From Nonomuraea guangzhouensis (lineage in GTDB: Bacteria > Actinomycetota > Actinomycetes > Streptosporangiales > Streptosporangiaceae), in NCBI RefSeq assembly GCF_019396345.1, contig NZ_JAHKRM010000015.1, forward strand, positions 237,642 to 301,641: 64,000 nucleotides of DNA, in the 5' to 3' direction. The notes beneath the pieces are model-generated. The model was not told the DNA's origin and did no database searches. It saw only the letters and a program-made list of their open reading frames with translations. The position numbers and the translations under genes are program-made. This document shows, one piece after another, positions 8,084 to 16,702 of the stretch. The number at the start of each line of letters is the position of its first letter. The first letter of the stretch is position 1.

Positions 8084-8230
8084 GATGCCTACCAGTTTAG
8101 GCGGGCCGCGCACCGGGCTGGGCTGGGCCTGGAAGTTGGAGCATGACACGAAAAGTCATAGCCAATCGCTGGGCCGCTTGAGAGTTCTTGCGGATGGACC
8201 GGGCAGCACGCGGATGTGTGTACTGCTGCT

Positions 8231-8716
8231 ATGCCCAAGACGCTCACCGGCCTGGCCGAGTTCAACGCCCGGGACGATGTCGCGGCGGAGCTGCTCGCCT
8301 GCTGCGCCTCCCGTGCCTTCGCCGAGTCCGTCGCGGCCCAGCGCCCCTACCGCGACCCGGATCGGCTCACCGCCGCCGCCGACGCGGCCGTGCGCGGCCT
8401 GGCCTGGCCCGACGTCCTCGAAGCGCTCAGCGCGCACCCCAGGATCGGGGAGCGCGCCGCCGGCGCTTGGTCCAGGCAGGAGCAGTCGGGGGTCGAGGAC
8501 GACACGCGCGCCGAGCTGGCCGAGGGCAACCGGGCGTACGAGGACCGTTTCGGCCACGTCTACCTGATCTGCGCCACCGGCCTGACGGGCGCCGAGATGC
8601 TCGCCCGGCTACGCGAACGCCTCCGCAACGACGAGGAGACCGAACGCGAGACCGTCCGCGACGAACTGGCCAAGATCACCAAGTTGCGGCTGGTCAAGCT
8701 GCTGGAGGGGTCCTGA
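8231..8716 (+). CDS. uraD: OHCU decarboxylase (2-oxo-4-hydroxy-4-carboxy-5-ureidoimidazoline decarboxylase)
   Basis: Third step of the uricase pathway: converts OHCU to S-allantoin. The 161-residue protein carries the family signature AHPRIGE with the catalytic His, followed by EDRFGHVYLICATG. ATG 8231 is chosen over the upstream in-frame ATG 8216, as PKTLTGLAEFNA matches the usual N-terminus. It is first in an operon; its TGA overlaps the uraH ATG. Confidence 0.93.
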   Translation: MPKTLTGLAEFNARDDVAAELLACCASRAFAESVAAQRPYRDPDRLTAAADAAVRGLAWPDVLEALSAHPRIGERAAGAWSRQEQSGVEDDTRAELAEGNRAYEDRFGHVYLICATGLTGAEMLARLRERLRNDEETERETVRDELAKITKLRLVKLLEGS

Positions 8717-9015
8717 TGAGCTTCTCGACACACGTCCTGGACGCCGTCACCGGCCGCCCCGCCGAAGGAGTCGCCGTACGGCTGGAGCACGCGGGCGAGG
8801 TCGTGGCCGACGGCCGCACCGACGCCGACGGCCGGATCAAGGGCTGGAACCCCGGGCCCGGCGTCAACCGCGTGGTCTTCGACACCGGCGCCTACCTGGC
8901 CGACACCTTCTACCCCGAGGTCGTCATCACCTTCACGGTGACGGACCCGGCAGCGCACTATCACGTGCCGCTGCTGCTCAGCCCGTTCGCGTACTCCACC
9001 TACCGAGGGAGCTAA
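8716..9015 (+). CDS. uraH: 5-hydroxyisourate hydrolase (transthyretin-like)
   Basis: Hydrolyses 5-hydroxyisourate made by uricase to OHCU. The 99 residues start with STHVLDAVTGRPA, whose His is catalytic, and end with the family tetrapeptide YRGS. Ribosome-binding GGAGGGG lies 6 bases upstream and the start overlaps the uraD stop. The order uraD-uraH-uricase puts the three consecutive steps together. Confidence 0.96.
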   Translation: MSFSTHVLDAVTGRPAEGVAVRLEHAGEVVADGRTDADGRIKGWNPGPGVNRVVFDTGAYLADTFYPEVVITFTVTDPAAHYHVPLLLSPFAYSTYRGS

Positions 9016-9017
9016 AC

Positions 9018-9890
9018 GTGCCCGACGTCATCCTGGGTCCCAACCGCTACGGCAAGGCGGAGACCAGGCTCGTCCGCGTCGTCCGGGAGGGCGAGGTACA
9101 CCACCTCAAGGACGTCACCGTCAGCTCCTCGCTCTCCGGCGACATGGAGGCCGTCCACCTGACCGGCGACAACGCCACCGTCCTGCCGACCGACTCGCAG
9201 AAGAACACCGTCTACGCCTTCGCCAAGCAGTACGGCGTCGACCAGATCGAGGACTTCGCGCTGCTGCTGGCCCGGCACTTCGTCGAGTCGCAGCCGCCGA
9301 TCCACCACGCCAGGGTGGAGATCGAGGAGTACGCCTGGGAGCGGATCTCCGGCGACCGACCGCACTCCTTCGCCCGCAAGGGCGGCGAGGTGCGCACCTG
9401 CGTCGTCCACCACGACCGGGACGGCCGCACCACCGTGGTCTCCGGCCTGAAGGACCTGGTCGTCCTCAACTCGACGGGCTCGGAGTTCCACGGCTACATC
9501 CAGGACGAGTACACCACGCTCCCGCCGACCACCGACCGCGTCCTCGCCACCGCCGTCGCCGCCCGCTGGCGCCACGGCGCCGAAGGGTCCGCCTACGGCA
9601 AGTCCTACGAGGAGGTACGGCGCTGCCTGCTCGAGGCGTTCGCCGACACGCACAGCCTGTCGCTGCAGCAGACGCTGTACGCGATGGGAAAACGGGTACT
9701 GGACACCCGTGGCGAGGTCTGCGAGATCAGGTTCGCGATGCCTAACAAGCACCACTTCCTGGTGGACCTGTCGCCGTTCGGCCTGGACAACGACAACGAG
9801 GTCTACTTCGCGGCCGACCGCCCCTATGGCCTGATCGAGGGCGGCGTACTCCGCGAGGACGCCCCCGACGCCGCATTCGCCTGGGAGTAG
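9018..9890 (+). CDS. pucL: Urate oxidase (uricase)
   Basis: Cofactor-free oxidase converting urate to 5-hydroxyisourate. The 290-residue tunnel-fold protein shows NRYGKAETRLVRV near the N-terminus, the catalytic Lys/Thr region with LPTDSQKNTVYAFAK, and ALLLARHFVE. Later family segments are FHGYIQDEYTTL, MPNKHHFLVDL and NEVYFAADRPYG. It begins at GTG 9018, 2 bases after uraH. The length matches bacterial uricases. Confidence 0.96.
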   Translation: MPDVILGPNRYGKAETRLVRVVREGEVHHLKDVTVSSSLSGDMEAVHLTGDNATVLPTDSQKNTVYAFAKQYGVDQIEDFALLLARHFVESQPPIHHARVEIEEYAWERISGDRPHSFARKGGEVRTCVVHHDRDGRTTVVSGLKDLVVLNSTGSEFHGYIQDEYTTLPPTTDRVLATAVAARWRHGAEGSAYGKSYEEVRRCLLEAFADTHSLSLQQTLYAMGKRVLDTRGEVCEIRFAMPNKHHFLVDLSPFGLDNDNEVYFAADRPYGLIEGGVLREDAPDAAFAWE

Positions 9891-9894
9891 AGCG

Positions 9895-10755
9895 ATGGAA
9901 TTCTTTCGCCCCACGACATGGGACGAGGCGCTGGCCGCCAAGGCGGACCAGCCCGAGGCGGTGCCCATCCAGGGCGGCACCGACGTGATGGTGGAGATCA
10001 ACTTCGACGTGCGCCGGCCGGTGGCGCTGCTGGACCTGACCCGGGTGCCCGAGCTCCGGACCTGGTCCCTGGAGGACGGCCGCTACCGGGTGGGGGCCGC
10101 CGTGCCGTACACCACGATCATCGAGGAGCTCGGCGGCCCGCTGCCGGGCCTGGCGCAGGCGTCGCGGACGGTCGGCTCGCCGCAGATCCGCAACCGCGGC
10201 TCGGTCGGCGGGAACCTCGGCGCGGCCTCACCCGCGGGCGACAGCCACCCGCCGCTGCTCGCCGCCGGAGCGGTGATCGAGGTGGAGTCGCGAGACCGCG
10301 GTGTCAGGATGATCCCCGCGCACGAGTTCTACCTGGGCGTCAAGCGGTCCGCGCTGGAGCCGGACGAGCTGATCAGGGCCGTCCACCTCGAACCCGCCGC
10401 GGGCCCCCAGTACTTCTCCAAGGTCGGCACCCGCAACGCCATGGTCATCGCGGTCTGCTCGTTCGCGGTCGCGCTGCATCCCGGCGAGGGCCGGGTCGGC
10501 ACCGGCCTCGGTTCGGCCGCGCCGACGCCGCGCCGGGCGTTCGCGGCCGAGGAGTTCCTGCGCCGCGAACTCGACTGGAGCGCCCGGCTCGACCCCGCCG
10601 TACTGGCGCGGTTCGGCGAGCTGTGCGCCCAGGCCGCCGCGCCGATCGACGACGTGCGCGGCACCGCCGACTACCGCAGGCACGCGATCGGTGTGATGGC
10701 CCGCCGCACGCTGACCTGGGCCTGGAACGACTACCGAGGAAAGAGGGCCGCCTGA
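9895..10755 (+). CDS. Xanthine dehydrogenase FAD-binding (CoxM-type) subunit
   Basis: Medium subunit of a molybdenum hydroxylase. The 286 residues have the FAD-binding PIQGGTDVMVEIN and SVGGNLGAASPAGD loops, then a C-terminal CO-dehydrogenase flavoprotein-type domain. It is immediately followed, with stop/start overlap, by the 2Fe-2S subunit. In this operon the dehydrogenase would feed xanthine or hypoxanthine to urate. The large molybdopterin subunit expected beside these two genes is absent, so this subunit must find its partner elsewhere or serve another hydroxylase. Confidence 0.9.
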   Translation: MEFFRPTTWDEALAAKADQPEAVPIQGGTDVMVEINFDVRRPVALLDLTRVPELRTWSLEDGRYRVGAAVPYTTIIEELGGPLPGLAQASRTVGSPQIRNRGSVGGNLGAASPAGDSHPPLLAAGAVIEVESRDRGVRMIPAHEFYLGVKRSALEPDELIRAVHLEPAAGPQYFSKVGTRNAMVIAVCSFAVALHPGEGRVGTGLGSAAPTPRRAFAAEEFLRRELDWSARLDPAVLARFGELCAQAAAPIDDVRGTADYRRHAIGVMARRTLTWAWNDYRGKRAA

Positions 10756-11228
10756 TGCGTGTCACCTTCACCGTCAACGGCCGCGAGGAGTGCGCCGACG
10801 ACGTGTGGGAGGGCGAGAGCCTCCTGTACGTACTGCGCGAGCGGGTCGGCCTGCCCGGCTCCAAGAACGCCTGCGAGCAGGGCGAATGCGGATCGTGCAC
10901 GGTCTATCTCGATGGCACGCCGGTCTGCGCCTGCCTGGTCGCCGCCGGTCAGGCCGAGGGCCGCCAGGTGCGTACCGTCGAGGGCCTGGCCGACGGCGAC
11001 CGGCTCGACCCGGTGCAGGAGGCGTTCGTCGAGAGCGGCGCCGTGCAGTGCGGCTTCTGCACGCCCGGCCTGATCGTGCAGACGCACGACCTGCTGGCAC
11101 GCGTCGACCAGCCGTCCGACGCGGAGATCCGCGAGGCGCTCGCGGGCAACCTGTGCCGCTGCACCGGCTACGAGAAGATCTTGGACGCGGTACGGCTCGC
11201 GGCCTCGCGAAAGGCGGCGACCAGGTGA
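10755..11228 (+). CDS. Xanthine dehydrogenase 2Fe-2S (CoxS-type) subunit
   Basis: Small electron-transfer subunit of 157 residues. The N-terminal plant-type 2Fe-2S site is CEQGECGSC with a later C; the second cluster is CGFCTPG followed by CRCTGYEKI. Both cysteine sets are complete. The ATG overlaps the stop of the FAD subunit, and its own TGA overlaps the GTG of the downstream deaminase, where the molybdenum subunit would normally be expected. Confidence 0.93.
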   Translation: MRVTFTVNGREECADDVWEGESLLYVLRERVGLPGSKNACEQGECGSCTVYLDGTPVCACLVAAGQAEGRQVRTVEGLADGDRLDPVQEAFVESGAVQCGFCTPGLIVQTHDLLARVDQPSDAEIREALAGNLCRCTGYEKILDAVRLAASRKAATR

Positions 11229-12679
11229 CGCCTCCGACGCAGCCCGGCCCTGGACAGTCCGGCCCCGCGCAGTCGGGGTCGGTGCAGTCGGGGTCGGTGC
11301 AGATCGACAACGTCTACATCGCGCCCGTCGCCGGGCCCGAGATCCGATCCGGATATATCAGGATCGAGGGTGATCGGATCACCGGCGTCGGCCCGATGGC
11401 CGAGGCGCCCGCCACCCCGGCGGCCACCCGGATCGACGGCACCGGCTGCCTGGCCACGCCCGGCCTGGTGAACACCCACCACCACCTCTACCAGTGGGCC
11501 TCGCAAGGGCTGGCCCAGGACGCGACGCTGTTCGAGTGGCTGACGGCTCTCTACCCGGTGTGGGCCGCCATGGACGCCGAGGTCGTCAGGGGCGCCGCGA
11601 GCGCGGGACTCGGTCACCTGGCCCTGTCCGGCTGCACCACCTCCAGCGACCACCACTACGTCTTCCCGAAGGGCCGTGGCGACCTGTTCGCCGCCGAGAT
11701 CGAGGCGGCGCGCGAGCTGGGCATCCGCTTCCACCCGGCACGCGGCTCCATGGACCGGGGCGAGTCGCAGGGCGGCCTGCCCCCGGACGTCGTCGTCGAG
11801 CAGCTCGACGAGATCCTCACGGCCACCGCCGAGGCCGTCGACGCCTACCACGACCCCTCGTTCTCCTCGAAGCTGCGGATCGCGGTGGCGCCCTGCTCGC
11901 CGTTCTCGGTCAGCGGCGAGCTGATGACCGAGGCCGCCGCCCTAGCCAGGGACCGGGGAGTGCGCCTGCACACCCACCTGGCCGAGACGCTGGACGAGGA
12001 GGAGCACTGCCGCGAGCAGTTCGGCATGCGGCCCGTCGAGTACATGGAGAAGCTCGGCTGGCTCGGCCCCGACGTGTGGTTCGCGCACGCCGTGCACCTC
12101 AGTGACGCGGACATCGGCAAGTTCGCCGCCACCGGCACCGGCTCCGCGCACTGCCCCTCGTCGAACGGCCGGCTCGGCGCCGGAATCGCCAGGGTGTCGG
12201 AGATGCTGCGCCGCGGCGCGAACGTCGGTCTCGGCGTTGACGGCAGCGCCTCCTCCGAGCTGACCACGCTGTCCGGCGAAATGCGCCAGGCGCTGCTGTT
12301 CCAGCGGGCCGTGCACGGCCCCGGCGCGCTGACGGCCAGGCAGGCGCTCGAACTGGCCACACTCGGCGGCGCCCGCAACCTCGGCCGCCAGGACGAACTG
12401 GGCACGCTCGAAGCAGGCAAACTCGCCGACATCGCGCTGTGGCGGGTGGACGAACCCTTCGCCACGGCCGTGACCGACCCGGTCTGCCGCCTGGTCTTCG
12501 CCACCCGCCAACCGCCACTGGCCCGCCTGCTGGTCGGCGGCGAGACGGTCGTCGAGAACGACGAACTCCGGACCGTCGCCCACGACGCCACCGGCCGCGC
12601 GGGCGCCCAGGCACACCACCGCCTGACCCGGCTGGCCGAGGAACGCGGCATCACCGCCGCCAAGGAGGTCCACTCGTAA
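11225..12679 (+). CDS. 8-oxoguanine deaminase-type amidohydrolase
   Basis: Metal-dependent deaminase of the AtzB/TrzA/guanine-deaminase group; in purine clusters such enzymes act on 8-oxoguanine or related purines. It has 484 residues. Metal ligands are visible in VNTHHHLYQW (HxH motif), RLHTHLAET, WFAHAVHL and LGVDGSASS (Asp). The first 20 residues are a short duplicated SGSVQ stretch without domain homology, so the true start may be internal. GTG 11225 overlaps the upstream stop. It closes the first operon segment; a 566-base repeat-rich gap follows. Confidence 0.88.
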   Translation: MTPPTQPGPGQSGPAQSGSVQSGSVQIDNVYIAPVAGPEIRSGYIRIEGDRITGVGPMAEAPATPAATRIDGTGCLATPGLVNTHHHLYQWASQGLAQDATLFEWLTALYPVWAAMDAEVVRGAASAGLGHLALSGCTTSSDHHYVFPKGRGDLFAAEIEAARELGIRFHPARGSMDRGESQGGLPPDVVVEQLDEILTATAEAVDAYHDPSFSSKLRIAVAPCSPFSVSGELMTEAAALARDRGVRLHTHLAETLDEEEHCREQFGMRPVEYMEKLGWLGPDVWFAHAVHLSDADIGKFAATGTGSAHCPSSNGRLGAGIARVSEMLRRGANVGLGVDGSASSELTTLSGEMRQALLFQRAVHGPGALTARQALELATLGGARNLGRQDELGTLEAGKLADIALWRVDEPFATAVTDPVCRLVFATRQPPLARLLVGGETVVENDELRTVAHDATGRAGAQAHHRLTRLAEERGITAAKEVHS

Positions 12680-13245
12680 CGACGCCCTGCGGGCTCCGGA
12701 GCTCGCCGCGGCGGGGCTCGCGGCGGCTTGGTCGGCGGGACCGTGTAGTGCGCGGGCCGCGATAGGGCTGTGCGCGCTGATGGGCATCGCACTCGCCCTC
12801 GTCTCCTCAGCCGTCGAGGCCACGCAGGCCGTCCAGGCCACGCGGGCTGTCCAGGGCGCACGGGTCGTCCGGGGCCTGAGAGTCCCGTGAGGCGTGAGGG
12901 TCGCGTGGTGTGATGCTCGCGTGGGGTGTGAGGGTCGCGTGGGGTGTGAGGGTCGCGTGGGGCGTGCGGCGTAGGGTCGCCCGGGGCGCGCAGGCCGCTC
13001 AGGGCGCGCTGGCCCCTGGCGTGCGGGCGGCCCGGGGCGCGCGGGTCGCCCGGGGCGAGTTGCGGGCCGACTGGGGCGCGCGGGTCGCCCGCGCCGCGAG
13101 CAGCCGAGGGCCCGGAACGTCGGAGGCGAGCAGGGCCGGAACCCGACGCCAGTTCGAGTCGCCGCTCGCCGGGATGTGATGATGAATCGTCGCGCCTCCC
13201 CGGAGGCGGGGTCGTTCGCCGTTCGTCACCGTGTGGGAGTTCGTA
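12680..13245. repeat. 18-bp minisatellite in a gene-free gap
   Basis: No supported gene. From about 12811 to 13095 the DNA is built of degenerate 18-bp units. Three nearly identical copies of TGTGAGGGTCGCGTGGGG lie at 12909-12926, 12927-12944 and 12945-12962; others drift towards CGCGCGGGTCGCCCGGGG. Frames through it give only low-complexity Val/Arg/Ala/Gly peptides, so it is read as intergenic repeat. It separates the deaminase from glycerate kinase. Confidence 0.75.
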
Positions 13246-14385
13246 GTGGTTGAGCATGTGCTCGTTGCCCCCGACAAGTTCAAGGGGTCGCTGACCGCCG
13301 CCGAGGTGGCGGCCCACGTGTCGGCGGGGCTCGGCGTCCCGACGGTCGAGCTGCCCGTCGCCGACGGCGGCGACGGCACCGTGGACGCCGTCGTGGCCTG
13401 CGGCTTCACCCGGATCTCCCGCCAGGTCACCGGGCCGACGGGCGAGCCGATCCAGGCCTCGTACGCGCGGCGCGGGGACACGGCCGTCGTCGAGCTCGCC
13501 GAGGCGTCCGGCCTGCGCCGCCTGCCCGGCGGCCACGAGCCGCTCACCGCCACGAGCTACGGCACCGGCGAGCTCGTCGCCGACGCGATCCGCCAGGGCG
13601 CCAAGCGCGTCGTCCTGGGCCTGGGCGGCAGCGCCTGCACCGACGGGGGCGCGGGCATGGCGCAGGCTCTCGGCGCCCGCTTCCTCGACGCTCAGGGCGA
13701 CGAGCTCGAGTACGGCGGAGCGGCCCTGAGCAGGCTCGACCGCATCGACATCACCGGTTTCACGGATCTGTCGGGCGTTGAGGTGGTGGTGGCCAGCGAC
13801 GTCGACAACCCGCTTCTCGGCCCGCACGGCGCCGCGGCCGTCTATGGGCCCCAGAAGGGCGCGACCCTGGAGGACGTGCCGGTCCTGGAGCGCGCGCTCA
13901 GCCGCCTCGCCGCCGTCGCCACGCGTACGCACGGACTCGCGGGCGCCGTCGAGCATGACGACGTGCCCCGCCCGATGGGCGTCGCCGGGGCGCCCGGCGC
14001 GGGAGCCGCGGGCGGCGTGGGGTTCGCCGCGCTGGCGTTCCTGCACGCCGAGGTTCAGCCGGGCATCGACTACCTCCTCGATCTGCTCGGGTTCGGGGAG
14101 CACGTCAAGGGTGCCCGTCTGGTGGTCACCGGTGAGGGCTCGCTGGACGAGCAGTCGCTGCGCGGCAAGGCCCCCATCGGCGTCGCCCAGGCGGCCGCCC
14201 GGGCAGGGGTGCCCGTGGTCGCCGTCTGCGGCCGCCGTACCCTGTCCGACGCCGAGCTCCGGGCGGCGGGCATCGAGGCCGCCTACGCGCTCACCGACCT
14301 GGAACCCGACACGGTCCGCTGCATGGCCGACGCCGGCCCGCTCCTCGAACGCCTGGCCGCCAAGCTCGCCGCCGACCGCCTGTGA
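13246..14385 (+). CDS. Glycerate kinase
   Basis: Phosphorylates glycerate, the usual end of the glyoxylate-tartronate semialdehyde route from allantoin. The 379 residues match the GlxK/GarK family: APDKFKGSLTA near the start, PVADGGDGTVDA, LGLGGSACTDGGAGMAQALG, VASDVDNPLLGPHGAA and VTGEGSLDEQSLRGK. GTG 13246 has GGGAG at 13235-13239; in-frame GTG 13231 and 13258 are alternatives. It lies just upstream of allantoinase and allantoicase, consistent with use of the glyoxylate they release. Confidence 0.93.
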   Translation: MVEHVLVAPDKFKGSLTAAEVAAHVSAGLGVPTVELPVADGGDGTVDAVVACGFTRISRQVTGPTGEPIQASYARRGDTAVVELAEASGLRRLPGGHEPLTATSYGTGELVADAIRQGAKRVVLGLGGSACTDGGAGMAQALGARFLDAQGDELEYGGAALSRLDRIDITGFTDLSGVEVVVASDVDNPLLGPHGAAAVYGPQKGATLEDVPVLERALSRLAAVATRTHGLAGAVEHDDVPRPMGVAGAPGAGAAGGVGFAALAFLHAEVQPGIDYLLDLLGFGEHVKGARLVVTGEGSLDEQSLRGKAPIGVAQAAARAGVPVVAVCGRRTLSDAELRAAGIEAAYALTDLEPDTVRCMADAGPLLERLAAKLAADRL

Positions 14386-14433
14386 CCGCCCGTGACCGCT
14401 GCGACCAGGACCTTTGACCAGGAAGGGGCGCAC

Positions 14434-15744
14434 ATGACCGGCTACGACCTCGTGGTCCGATCGCGCAGGACCGTCACCCCCGACGGCGAGCGGGCCGCTT
14501 CGGTGGCCGTTCGCGACGGTCGGATCGTCGCGATCGGCGCGTACGACGACGCGCTCGCGGCGGCCGAGGACATCGACCTGCGCGACCTCGCGCTGCTGCC
14601 CGGCCTGGTCGACACCCACGTGCACGTCAACGAGCCGGGCCGCACCCACTGGGAGGGGTTCGCCTCGGCGACCAGGGCGGCCGCGGCGGGCGGGGTCACC
14701 ACGATCGTGGACATGCCGCTCAACTCACTCCCGCCCACCGTCACGGTGGACGCGCTCGACGCCAAGCTGCGCGCCGCCGCCGGGCAGTGCCACGTGGACG
14801 TCGGCTTCTGGGGCGGGGCGGTCCCCGGCAACGTCAAGGACCTGCGCCCGCTGCACGACCGCGGTGTCTTCGGTTTCAAGTGCTTCCTGTCGCCGTCGGG
14901 CGTGGAGGAGTTCCCGCCGTTGAGTCCTTCGGAGGTACGGTCAGCGCTCACGGAGCTCGCCGGGTTCGACGGCCTCATGGTCGTACACGCCGAAGACCCG
15001 GCGCTGCTCGCCGAGCCGGTGGGCCCGACGTACCGGGAGTTCGTGGACTCCCGGCCGGGCGCGGCCGAGCGCAGCGCGGTCGAGCAGGTGATCCGGCTGG
15101 CCAGGGAGACCGGCACCAGGGTGCACATCCTGCACGTCTCCAGCGCCGACTGCCTGGAGCCGCTGGCCGCCGCGCAGGCCGAAGGGGTGCGCGTCACGGC
15201 CGAGACCTGTCCCCACTACCTGACGCTGGCCGCCGAACAGGTGCCCGAAGGCGACACCGCCTACAAGTGCTGCCCGCCGATCCGCTCCGCCGCCAATCGC
15301 GACCGGCTCTGGGACGGGCTGGCGAGCGGCGTGCTGAGCTGCGTGGTCTCCGACCACTCGCCCTCTCCGGCGGATCTCAAGGTGCCCTCGTTCGCGGCGG
15401 CCTGGGGCGGCATCGCCTCGCTCCAGCTCGGCCTGCCGGCCGTCTGGACCGAGGCGTCGCGTCGCGGTCACGGGCTGGCGGACGTGGTGCGCTGGATGTC
15501 CACCCAACCAGCGGCAATGGCCCATATTTCCCGAAAGGGCGCGATAAAGGTGGGCAATGACGCTGATCTGGTGGCGTTTGATCCCACGGGAGTGAACACG
15601 GTCGACGCGGCCCGGCTGCACCACAAGAACCCGGTGACGCCGTACCACGGCCACCTCCTCAAGGGCGCCGTCCTCACCACCTGGCTCCGCGGCCGGCCCG
15701 CCGACGGTGTACCGCACGGAACCTTCCTGTTTGGAGAGCAGTAG
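14434..15744 (+). CDS. allB: Allantoinase
   Basis: Dihydroorotase-superfamily zinc enzyme that opens allantoin to allantoate. The 436 residues include the HxH pair in LVDTHVHVNEPGRT, the carbamylated-lysine segment FGFKCFLSPSG, His ligands in MVVHAEDP and VHILHVSSA, and the catalytic Asp in VVSDHSPSP. Strong GGAAGGGG precedes ATG 14434. The stop touches the allantoicase ATG. Confidence 0.95.
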   Translation: MTGYDLVVRSRRTVTPDGERAASVAVRDGRIVAIGAYDDALAAAEDIDLRDLALLPGLVDTHVHVNEPGRTHWEGFASATRAAAAGGVTTIVDMPLNSLPPTVTVDALDAKLRAAAGQCHVDVGFWGGAVPGNVKDLRPLHDRGVFGFKCFLSPSGVEEFPPLSPSEVRSALTELAGFDGLMVVHAEDPALLAEPVGPTYREFVDSRPGAAERSAVEQVIRLARETGTRVHILHVSSADCLEPLAAAQAEGVRVTAETCPHYLTLAAEQVPEGDTAYKCCPPIRSAANRDRLWDGLASGVLSCVVSDHSPSPADLKVPSFAAAWGGIASLQLGLPAVWTEASRRGHGLADVVRWMSTQPAAMAHISRKGAIKVGNDADLVAFDPTGVNTVDAARLHHKNPVTPYHGHLLKGAVLTTWLRGRPADGVPHGTFLFGEQ

Positions 15745-16689
15745 ATGCCCCGCTTCACCGCGCTGCCCGACCTCGCGCTCCGTACCCTCGGCGGGTCGGT
15801 CGTCGCCGCCAGCGACGAGTCGTTCGCCGAGAAGGAGAGCCTGATCCGGCCGGGACGGCCCGGCTTCCAGGCGGAGACGTTCGGCAACAAGGGCCAGGTC
15901 TACGACGGCTGGGAGACCCGCCGCCGCCGCGAGCCCGGCCACGACTGGGCGATCGTCCGGCTCGGCCTGCCGGGTGTCGTGCGCGGCGTGGTGATCGACA
16001 CGGCCTGGTTCAAGGGCAACTACCCGCCTCACGCCTCGGTCGAGGCGGTGGCCGTGGACGGCTACCCGTCGCCCGCCGAGCTCGCCGAGGCCGCGTGGGC
16101 GGAGATCGTGCCGAGGAGCGACCTCAAAGGCGACGCCGAGCACGCTTTCGAGGTGACCGACGAATCCCGTTACACGCACGTCCGGCTGAACATGTACCCC
16201 GACGGCGGCATCGCGCGGCTACGCGTGCACGGTGAGGTCCGGCCGGATCTGTCCCTGTACGACGGGCTCAGCCTCGACCTGGCCGCCCTGGCGAACGGGG
16301 GCCGGGTCATCGCCTGCTCCAACGAGTTCTACTCGGCCCCCGACAACGTCCTCGCCCCCGGGCTGGCCCGCCACCAGGCGGAGGGCTGGGAGACCGCGCG
16401 GCGGCGCGAGGAGGGGAACGAGTGGCTGGTCATCCGGCTCGCCGCGCGCGGCATCATCAGGCTCGCCGAGATCGACACCACGAACCTGCTGTTCAACGCG
16501 CCCGGATGGGTGTCACTGACCGGGTACGACGGTGAGCGTGAGGTCGGGCTGCTGGCCAGGACGCGGTTGCAGCCCGACACCCCGCACCGGTTCCGCCTTG
16601 AGGGCGACGAGCCGGTCACGCGGGTGCGCGTCGACATCTACCCCGACGGCGGCCTGGCGAGGGTCCGGCTCCACGGCAACCTCGCCTGA
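15745..16689 (+). CDS. alc: Allantoicase
   Basis: Hydrolyses allantoate to ureidoglycolate and urea. The 314 residues form two related halves, each with a WETxRRR(E) segment (GWETRRRREPGHDWAIVRLG and GWETARRREEGNEWLVIRL) and a YPDGGIARLR/YPDGGLARVRLHG motif, the family's internal duplication. It starts directly after the allB stop and ends the plus-strand operon. Its end is 13 bases from that of the convergent pknL gene, with no terminator visible in the gap. Confidence 0.96.
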   Translation: MPRFTALPDLALRTLGGSVVAASDESFAEKESLIRPGRPGFQAETFGNKGQVYDGWETRRRREPGHDWAIVRLGLPGVVRGVVIDTAWFKGNYPPHASVEAVAVDGYPSPAELAEAAWAEIVPRSDLKGDAEHAFEVTDESRYTHVRLNMYPDGGIARLRVHGEVRPDLSLYDGLSLDLAALANGGRVIACSNEFYSAPDNVLAPGLARHQAEGWETARRREEGNEWLVIRLAARGIIRLAEIDTTNLLFNAPGWVSLTGYDGEREVGLLARTRLQPDTPHRFRLEGDEPVTRVRVDIYPDGGLARVRLHGNLA

Positions 16690-16702
16690 CCGGCCGCCGA
16701 GG

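Noticed and set aside
12780..12890. Short ORF with a hydrophobic start before the 18-bp array
   Set aside because: Most of its length is the 18-bp repeat, there is no ribosome-binding site, and no similar protein is recognised.
11845..14649. 934-residue minus-strand open frame across the purine operon
   Set aside because: It runs antisense to 8-oxoguanine deaminase and glycerate kinase, has no domain and follows their codon phase; a high-GC shadow.
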